A DNA stretch of 64,000 bases from Stenotrophomonas sp. Iso1 (GTDB lineage: Bacteria > Pseudomonadota > Gammaproteobacteria > Xanthomonadales > Xanthomonadaceae), in contig NZ_JAODBT010000001.1 in NCBI RefSeq assembly GCF_027497995.1, positions 1,364,001-1,428,000 on the forward strand, given 5' to 3'. The position numbers were made by a program, and so were the translations under genes. Under the pieces are notes generated by a model. The model was not told the DNA's origin. It saw nothing but the letters and a program-made list of their open reading frames with translations, and made no database searches. Of the stretch, positions 59,080 through 64,000 are shown piece after piece. How positions within the stretch are numbered: the first letter of the stretch is position 1; each line of letters starts with the position of its first letter.

Positions 59080-59946
59080 TTAAATCCCACCGCCTTGCGG
59101 CTTCAACGTGGATGAAGGGTCGGCCCCCGTCTGCGGCTGCCCAGACATTACGCTCTCAATCCATCCGATGTAATGGCTCAAGCGGACATTGCAGGTGACC
59201 TGCCCATAGCGCCCGGGTCGGGCGGTCAGGACGTTGCCCTGGACGACTTTCCAGGAGCCCAGCCCGGCCAACGACCATTGATCATTGGTCTGGATCAGCA
59301 AAGGGCCGCCGCTGTCACCGTTCCCCAATACGCCTTCCAGCGGAAGGGCCGATGCTGGCTCGTCGAACACGTAGCAAAGCCAGCGGTCGTAGGCGCTGGT
59401 GACCTTATTGAACGCGCGGCGGAGTTCGGTCCGATTGGGGCCTCGTGGATCGTGCCCCGTGTCGCCTGTACCCGTAGCGCCTTTCCCGATGATCTTGATG
59501 ATCTGGCCCGGTTCGTCGCTGCGCTCGTAGATGGTGGCAGGAGCGACATCCGTCACCGGCTGGGCCAACTTGATCAGTGCGATGTCGTCAGAAGAGGCAA
59601 GAACGACCACGATCAACATTGCTTCGCCACTGGCCGTCGCCTGATCGATCAACTCCTGCGGCAACGTCTTGTACCCGGAATGCACGACGACGCGCTCAAC
59701 GTCCCTGGATACCCCGTTGATCGTCACGTGCTTGAGTTCGGCGTGCGCCGGGAGCGTATGCGCGGCAGTAATGGCCCATTGCGGAGCAATCAATACACCG
59801 TGCCCCTCACCGGGCATGTCGACGAGAGCAGGAAACTCAGAGGTGGGGATCCGATACTTCGAGTCATCAACGTCATGCCGGATGACGATGGCACTGGCCG
59901 TGGATGACATCGCGAAGAGTAGGGTGAGCAGCAGGAAGCGGGTCAT
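59080..59946 (-). CDS. Exported trypsin-like serine protease
   Basis: This 288-residue S1-fold protease has a signal peptide (residues 1-19, ending STASA). The triad is H63 (TAAHTL), D121 (DDIALIKL) and S212 (GNGDSGGPL). No PDZ domain follows, so it is a simple secreted chymotrypsin-type enzyme rather than a DegP relative. The start at 59946 opens the signal peptide; the frame continues upstream without similarity. It lies about 140 bases from the left end of the insertion sequence. Confidence 0.88.
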   Translation of the reverse strand: MTRFLLLTLLFAMSSTASAIVIRHDVDDSKYRIPTSEFPALVDMPGEGHGVLIAPQWAITAAHTLPAHAELKHVTINGVSRDVERVVVHSGYKTLPQELIDQATASGEAMLIVVVLASSDDIALIKLAQPVTDVAPATIYERSDEPGQIIKIIGKGATGTGDTGHDPRGPNRTELRRAFNKVTSAYDRWLCYVFDEPASALPLEGVLGNGDSGGPLLIQTNDQWSLAGLGSWKVVQGNVLTARPGRYGQVTCNVRLSHYIGWIESVMSGQPQTGADPSSTLKPQGGGI

Positions 59947-60158
59947 GTGATGCCCTGAGGGAACGGGTGTCGGGGGCGGGTGGAGTCGCGAAACGATATC
60001 GGATTGAAGGCATCGTGTGGACTCAAGAACGAATGAGAGCGCCATGTCTCAGGTAAAGCATGCGGAACAAGCCGCCAAGCACTAACCATCCGACGTCCCC
60101 CCAAGATTGAGTAGCACATCGGTTTGGAGTCCAATCCTCAATGACAAGGAGATTGGAC

Positions 60159-60461
60159 GTGAAGAAGCGCTTTACCGAAGAACAGATCATTGGCTTCCTG
60201 CGTGAGGCTGAAGCAGGCATGCCCATCAAGGATCTTTGCCGCCGGCACGGCTTCAGCGAGGCCTCGTACTACCTGTGGCGCAGCAAGTTCGGCGGTATGA
60301 GCGTGCCCGAAGCCAAGCGGCTGAAGGACCTGGAATCGGAGAACACGCGCCTGAAGAAGCTACTGGCTGAGCAGGTATTCGAGAACGACGTGATCAAGGA
60401 CGCATTGCGAAAAAGTGGTAACCGCACCAGCGCGCAGGCTGCTGGTGCGGAGCATGGTTGA
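60159..60461 (+). CDS. IS3-family transposase OrfA (frameshifted end)
   Basis: This is the helix-turn-helix half of the transposase: [39 protein letters not shown], then a leucine-zipper-like [18 protein letters not shown] 60159 has AAGGAG 7 bases upstream. IS407-type OrfA normally ends ...ALRKKW-stop just after an A-run. Here the run has five A's, the frame reads ALRKSGNR and continues to 60461. That fits a one-base deletion in the slippery run that normally directs -1 frameshifting into orfB. Confidence 0.85.
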   Translation: MKKRFTEEQIIGFLREAEAGMPIKDLCRRHGFSEASYYLWRSKFGGMSVPEAKRLKDLESENTRLKKLLAEQVFENDVIKDALRKSGNRTSAQAAGAEHG

Positions 60462-61263
60462 GAAGGGGTTGAGCGAGCGGCGAGCGCTGGCGGTAGCGCG
60501 CATGAGCGCCAGCGCGTTGCGATATGTGCCCAGACCCGACAACAACGCCGAGCTTCGTGAGCAGATTGCCGCTTTGGCACACCGGCACAAACGCTACGGC
60601 GTGGGCATGATCCATCTGAAGCTGCGGCAGCAAGGGCTTGTTGTGAACTACAAGCGGGTGGAGCGCCTGTACCAAGAAGCCGGTCTACAAGTCCGTCGCA
60701 GGAAGCGCAAAAAGGTGCCAGTGGGCGAGCGCCAGCCGCTGATACGGCCGTCCGCTGCAAATGAAGTGTGGTCGATGGACTTCGTATTTGATCGAACTGC
60801 TGAGGGTCGGGTGATCAAGTGTCTGACCATCGTCGATGATGCGACCCATGAGGCAGTTGCCATCGAAGTGGAGCGAGCCATATCGGGCCAAGGGGTATCC
60901 AGAGTGCTGGACAGGCTGTCAGTTCAGCGCGGTCTGCCGCGAGTCATCAGGACGGACAATGGAAAGGAATTCTGCGGAAAAGCCATGGTGACCTGGGCTC
61001 ACGACAAGGAAATCGCCCTGCGCTTGATCGAGCCAGGGAAACCGAATCAGAACGCTTATGTTGAGTCGTTCAACGGCCGGCTACGCGATGAATGCCTCAA
61101 CGAACACTGGTTCCCAACATTGTTCCATGCCCTTACCGGTATCGAAAGCTGGCGACGTGACTACAACGAAGAAAGGCCCAAAAGAGCACTCTATGGGGTG
61201 ACACCTGCCCAGTACGCCGCGCAGTTGGCGGCGAAGACAGATAAGATCAAAACCGGACTCTAA
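60415..61263 (+). CDS. IS3-family transposase OrfB (integrase domain)
   Basis: This frame encodes the DDE catalytic part of the transposase. An HTH_21-like start ([20 protein letters not shown]) precedes the rve core, with acidic residues in WSMDFVFD, the second in [10 protein letters not shown] and the third in [14 protein letters not shown], giving DDE with the expected spacing. It overlaps OrfA in another frame and is expected to be made as an OrfAB fusion. With the A-run as seen, a -1 shift would not join the two frames. Confidence 0.9.
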   Translation: MVTAPARRLLVRSMVEKGLSERRALAVARMSASALRYVPRPDNNAELREQIAALAHRHKRYGVGMIHLKLRQQGLVVNYKRVERLYQEAGLQVRRRKRKKVPVGERQPLIRPSAANEVWSMDFVFDRTAEGRVIKCLTIVDDATHEAVAIEVERAISGQGVSRVLDRLSVQRGLPRVIRTDNGKEFCGKAMVTWAHDKEIALRLIEPGKPNQNAYVESFNGRLRDECLNEHWFPTLFHALTGIESWRRDYNEERPKRALYGVTPAQYAAQLAAKTDKIKTGL

Positions 61264-61296
61264 ACCCGACCATTACTCAGGTCGGGGGGACGTCGG

Positions 61297-61594
61297 GAAA
61301 GCAGGAGTCAGAGTCGGGTTCTTCAATAACTCAACTCTGCCCCCTGTTTTGCTCGGTTCTATAACCGAGCCCGACTCCATTCAGCCCTCGGCTACGCCAC
61401 GCCTTTACAGATCGAGCAGCAATATCACCAGGTCGGGAGTGTCCCCTGACTACCTTATCCATGGAATCCGGGGTAGTTCACTCTGCCCCCTGTTTTGCCG
61501 CATGCTGGGTTGGCTCTATCAAGCTAGTATCGAAAAACAAGGAAAAATTGGGGCGTCGCCGGGCTGATGGGAAATGTGTTTAGAGATCTAGGTC
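61297..61594. other. Intergenic region with repeated words
   Basis: No gene is seen. The word ACTCTGCCCCCTGTTTTGC occurs twice (61334-61352 and 61480-61498). A perfect hairpin GCTCGGTT-CTAT-AACCGAGC lies at 61351-61370, and GCTGGGTTGGCTCTATCAAG at 61504-61523 is a degenerate form of the palindromes found near 62,560. The texture is that of repeated extragenic elements. Confidence 0.6.
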
Positions 61595-62368
61595 TTAGGG
61601 GGTGCGTAGCAACTTCCAATTACTGTCAAAGCTTTCTTTATTGGGGGTGTCAAAGTCGATTGAGTTTCCTGACCTGATTTGTTGATAGTACCGGTTTGCA
61701 ATCGACGCCCCTTCAGAATCTGAGATCGGACGCATGCCCCAAAACTGAGTTTCGAAGTAGCGAGTGTGCGATTCTCCAAATTTGTCCGCATAGCTGATGC
61801 GTGAAAATATCTTTATATCAGACGTAATTGACCGTCGTTCAGTGGTTATTGATTCTTCAAATTCCCTGGTGGCTAGATTCCATTGTGTGTGAGGCTTTCC
61901 TTGGATAATGCGTAATTGGCCTCGTGATTCAGAATTTGCTTGAATGACTGAGGAGAAGAGGTTGCGAATGGGGATGAGTGCGGATTTGAGTTGCAAAGGA
62001 GGGTTTCTGCTTTCTCCTGTGCGAATAACTTCAAGTTCCCGTGGGTGCCAGAATGGAAAAATCTCAACTTCTAAAGAAAAAAGGTCAGATCCTTCGTTTG
62101 AAATAATGAGATCATCAAATCGCGGGCCTTCTAGGTTTCTTAATGAATAACGCAATTGTATGTTTGGAAGGTGTGTTTCTATCTGTGCTAGCGCCTGGGT
62201 TCGTTGAACTTCTAGTGCGGACTTTTGAATTTCACTCTGTGTCTTGGCTATTCCTACAGCAAAGTAAGCAATGGTTCCTGTAAATAAAGCGAACACAATC
62301 TTTGAGAAAAAATCGAAGATGGGGCCGTTTTCTTTACACCATTCGCGGAAGATGCTGAGTCCTTTCAT
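61595..62368 (-). CDS. Membrane-anchored hypothetical protein
   Basis: This 257-residue protein has one membrane segment near residues 20-41 (FFSKIVFALFTGTIAYFAVG) and a short coiled coil (KTQSEIQKSALEVQRTQALA). A large soluble domain of beta character follows (DDLIISNEGSDLFSLEVEIF; GQLRIIQGKPH), similar in plan to proteins with an anchored N-terminus and an immunoglobulin-like sensor. No family is recognised. The codons are much more AT-rich than those of the chromosomal genes to the left, suggesting recent transfer. GGAG precedes the ATG at 62368. Confidence 0.7.
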   Translation of the reverse strand: MKGLSIFREWCKENGPIFDFFSKIVFALFTGTIAYFAVGIAKTQSEIQKSALEVQRTQALAQIETHLPNIQLRYSLRNLEGPRFDDLIISNEGSDLFSLEVEIFPFWHPRELEVIRTGESRNPPLQLKSALIPIRNLFSSVIQANSESRGQLRIIQGKPHTQWNLATREFEESITTERRSITSDIKIFSRISYADKFGESHTRYFETQFWGMRPISDSEGASIANRYYQQIRSGNSIDFDTPNKESFDSNWKLLRTP

Positions 62369-62669
62369 AAATGCTCCAGTTTATTCGGGTGCTTAGGCAC
62401 AGTGTTTGGTGGACTATCCCGTTTTTCGCCGGGCATGTGGATTCCCATGCTTGTTTTAAAATAATAACTTGCGCCAACTCTTTGCTTGATGAAGTGTCGC
62501 CTCCCCGCATTCCGGTGGTGCTATCGGTTGCGCCTGAAAGTTTCGTGGGCTGGGTTGGTTCTATCAACCCAGCATTGTAAAAAACAAAGGCGCTGGGTTG
62601 GTGTGGCTAACCCAGCCTACGGTCCTGAGCCCTGTTTTGTCATTTGATATTGGAAGCGATAATGGGCAG
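62369..62669. other. Intergenic region with two palindromes
   Basis: This gap of 301 bases has no supported gene. Two hairpins lie close together: GCTGGGTTG-GTTCTAT-CAACCCAGC (62549-62573) and GCTGGGTT-GGTGTGGCT-AACCCAGC (62592-62616). They share the GCTGGGTT/AACCCAGC arms with each other and with a degenerate copy near 61,504. Confidence 0.6.
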
Positions 62670-63704
62670 TTAGCTAGATTGCTTCGTTGCAGCAACCACA
62701 GATCTCGATGCGAGTTCTATGACAGAGCGCGGCGACGAGTTGTCCCCTTCACCTCCTTGTTGCGTGTAGCCAGTTGGTTGAGGGGAAAAGACGCAGCTCG
62801 CGGCGTGAACCATGACGGCATCGCGTGCTCCGCTGTCGGTTGCGCCCTCGACGAGTGCTCGGTGCGTCATTAGCGCGTTTTGCCTGTGCTTGTTAACGAC
62901 GGAGTTGTGCTTGTGACTCATGAAATTGCGCGCTGACAGGATCAGCATATATGTGATGACAAAGAACACTAGAGCTTTGCTGATCGCAAGCTGGATAGTG
63001 TCGTAAATGGTTTCTGGGCGCAGGACTGGAATGCGATGGATAAACAACGAAGCCGCGGCAAAGGCGCCGAGGAACCATGCGATGCGCACAGTGCGCTTCC
63101 TCCACTCTTCGGCCTTGTTTTCATGAGTTTCACTTTCCGCTCGAAAGTGAGCCGCTTGCTGAGTGACGCCCTCTTCTGCCGCAACCTTACGGATCTCGTC
63201 GAGAACCCGACGGGCTTCCGCTTCGTGCTCCGCCATTGTTTTTGAGAATGATGTTGACCTATCCTCAACTGACTGGAGTGTTGCTCGAGCCGTCGCATCA
63301 AGACGCTGAAAATCAGCTGCCCGATGGAGTGAGTATGAAATGTAAGGGTGAAGTCCTTGGAATATGCTTGGATAGGTGGCTATCAGAGTGTCAATGATCT
63401 GCTGGCGTTGTTGCTTAGGGTTGCCACTTTCGGGGCTGAATTCTTCAATCTGCTTGAATAGATTAAAGACGTTGTTCGCATGACTCTTGATGCTTTCGAG
63501 AACTGGATCAGGGAAGTCCTGGAGTGCTTCGACTGAAAGTCTCCGAAAAATATCAACGAGCCTCTGTGCAGGCTCAACTGCATCTCCAAAATGTAGCTGA
63601 GCGCCGAGGTCTTCAGTTCGCCTCAGTGTCTCGGATTGAAACGACTGAATGCGCTCGAGAGACTCTTTGGTTTCTTCGTATTTTTCTTTTGATCCAATAA
63701 ACAT
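62670..63704 (-). CDS. Coiled-coil protein with two central membrane helices
   Basis: This 344-residue protein is helical and charged in its first 205 residues (ETKESLERIQSFQSETLRRT; HEAEARRVLDEIRKVAAEEG). Two membrane helices follow at about 207-223 and 243-257. A C-terminal cytoplasmic domain (about 265-313) contains HKHNSVVNKHRQNALMTHRA, AVMVHAASCVFS and PTGY. The tail is polar. I remember similar C-terminal patterns in uncharacterised proteins but cannot name a family. AGGAG 8 bases before the ATG at 63704 fixes the start. It follows a truncated gene on the same strand after 127 bases. Confidence 0.75.
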   Translation of the reverse strand: MFIGSKEKYEETKESLERIQSFQSETLRRTEDLGAQLHFGDAVEPAQRLVDIFRRLSVEALQDFPDPVLESIKSHANNVFNLFKQIEEFSPESGNPKQQRQQIIDTLIATYPSIFQGLHPYISYSLHRAADFQRLDATARATLQSVEDRSTSFSKTMAEHEAEARRVLDEIRKVAAEEGVTQQAAHFRAESETHENKAEEWRKRTVRIAWFLGAFAAASLFIHRIPVLRPETIYDTIQLAISKALVFFVITYMLILSARNFMSHKHNSVVNKHRQNALMTHRALVEGATDSGARDAVMVHAASCVFSPQPTGYTQQGGEGDNSSPRSVIELASRSVVAATKQSS

Positions 63705-63751
63705 CGGGGAGTCTCCTGGATTAATTTGCAGCAATGGGGTTGGGCTGAATT

Positions 63752-63788
63752 TCGTGAGGTGTGAAAGTGAGCCTGACCCCGTTGTTCG
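63752..63788 (-). repeat. AGTGAGCCTGACCCC-type extragenic word
   Basis: GTGTGAAAGTGAGCCTGACCCCGTTG resembles a word frequently seen beside mobile or repetitive elements in this bacterial group. It may be related to the GGTCGGGAGTGTCCCCTGAC stretch near 61,431. The assignment rests on recall. Confidence 0.3.
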
Positions 63789-63831
63789 AACCATTCTCGG
63801 CGAGGGTGGTAAGTGAGTCTGGAGCTGTTAT

Positions 63832-64000
63832 TTAAAGCGCATCTGCGAGTTGCCACCCGGCATGTGTAAGCTCGAACATCTCTCCTTTGTTCCCAACTGT
63901 AGACACAAGGCCGCTGGACACTAGGTCGCTCAACGCAGAATCGTACTTTGCGAAATCTCGACTACTTCCTTCCCCGAAGGTCAGGCGGCCTGCCTGAATG
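63832..64000 (-). CDS. 3' end of a truncated gene, winged-helix-like C-terminus
   Basis: The minus strand is open from the right window edge to a TAA at 63832, giving about 55 residues. It reads QAGRLTFGEGSSRDFAKYDS, then ALSDLVSSGLVSTVGNKGEM and FELTHAGWQLADAL. The alternation of a helix, SSGLVSTVG and a strand ending FELTHAGWQLAD is typical of a winged-helix wing or the last module of a multi-domain protein. It lies directly upstream of the two-TM protein and may form an operon with it. Too short to assign. Confidence 0.6.
   Translation of the reverse strand, partial: IQAGRLTFGEGSSRDFAKYDSALSDLVSSGLVSTVGNKGEMFELTHAGWQLADAL

Larger units (their letters stand above)
60090..61296 (+). mobile_element. 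IS3-family (IS407-group) insertion sequence
   Basis: This element of about 1.2 kb is bounded by inverted repeats CCGACGTCCCCCC at 60090-60102 and its exact complement at 61284-61296. Similarity extends inward to a TGAGTA/TACTCA pair. Inside are overlapping orfA and orfB of an IS3-type transposase. I could not find a convincing 4-bp target duplication at the edges, so the exact ends are approximate. It marks the boundary between the conserved chromosome and AT-richer genes to the right. Confidence 0.88.

Noticed and set aside
58045..59946. A prophage remnant at 58-60 kb
   Set aside because: One small membrane protein has a phage-like feel, but its neighbours are ordinary exported proteins and no phage structural, lysis or integrase gene is present.
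61351..62616. Palindromes near the IS as integron attC sites
   Set aside because: They lack the R and L box core (GTTRRRY...RYYYAAC) spacing and there is no integrase gene in view. They fit simple extragenic palindromes better.

Overview
The window is a chromosomal segment of a GC-rich gammaproteobacterium of the Xanthomonadaceae (Stenotrophomonas/Xanthomonas type). This rests on the protein sequences, the gene order lepA-lepB-DUF4845-rnc-era-recO, an IcmF-type fused acyl-CoA mutase, an ahcY with a SAH riboswitch, and the palindromic intergenic repeats. Almost all of 1-60,000 is ordinary chromosome; the last 4 kb (an IS3-family element followed by visibly AT-richer genes) is accessory DNA.

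Layout. 1-4,722 (+): end of lepA, lepB, a decayed second lepB copy, a DUF4845 pilin-like protein, rnc, era and recO (secretion, RNA processing, ribosome assembly, repair). 4,731-11,640: a receiver-HPt protein, rlmD, a CYTH phosphatase-like protein, a DsbA-fold oxidoreductase, then nagZ-hpt-membrane protein-mtiP (wall recycling and purine/methylthioadenosine salvage) and a cold-shock gene. 11,785-28,106: a flavin monooxygenase, an AidB-like acyl-CoA dehydrogenase, a CHASE3-like/GAF/GGDEF diguanylate cyclase, two alanine-rich lipoproteins, a thiolase, a lipoprotein-type subtilase autotransporter, leucine dehydrogenase divergent from icmF, and a Tat-exported LD-carboxypeptidase. Several of these fit branched-chain amino acid and acyl-CoA catabolism.

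28,145-46,107: a minus-strand run with an AadA-type aminoglycoside adenylyltransferase, ahcY under a SAH riboswitch, an exported S9 peptidase, ppc, a thioesterase, a tightly overlapping phospholipid operon (CDP-alcohol phosphotransferase, PlsC-type acyltransferase, cdsA), a DUF1444 protein and metK. ahcY, metK and mtiP all serve the S-adenosylmethionine cycle. 46,564-60,045: a nitroreductase, a serine beta-lactamase-like hydrolase, an M1 aminopeptidase, gcvP behind a tandem glycine riboswitch, a Bcr/CflA exporter, and several small exported or membrane proteins including a trypsin-like protease.

60,090-64,000: an IS407-group element whose frameshift A-run looks one base short, palindromic repeats, a membrane-anchored protein, a coiled-coil two-TM protein with a conserved-looking C-terminal domain, and the 3' end of an upstream gene cut by the window edge. 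This is the part most likely to hold something undescribed. No tRNA, rRNA or CRISPR array was seen.
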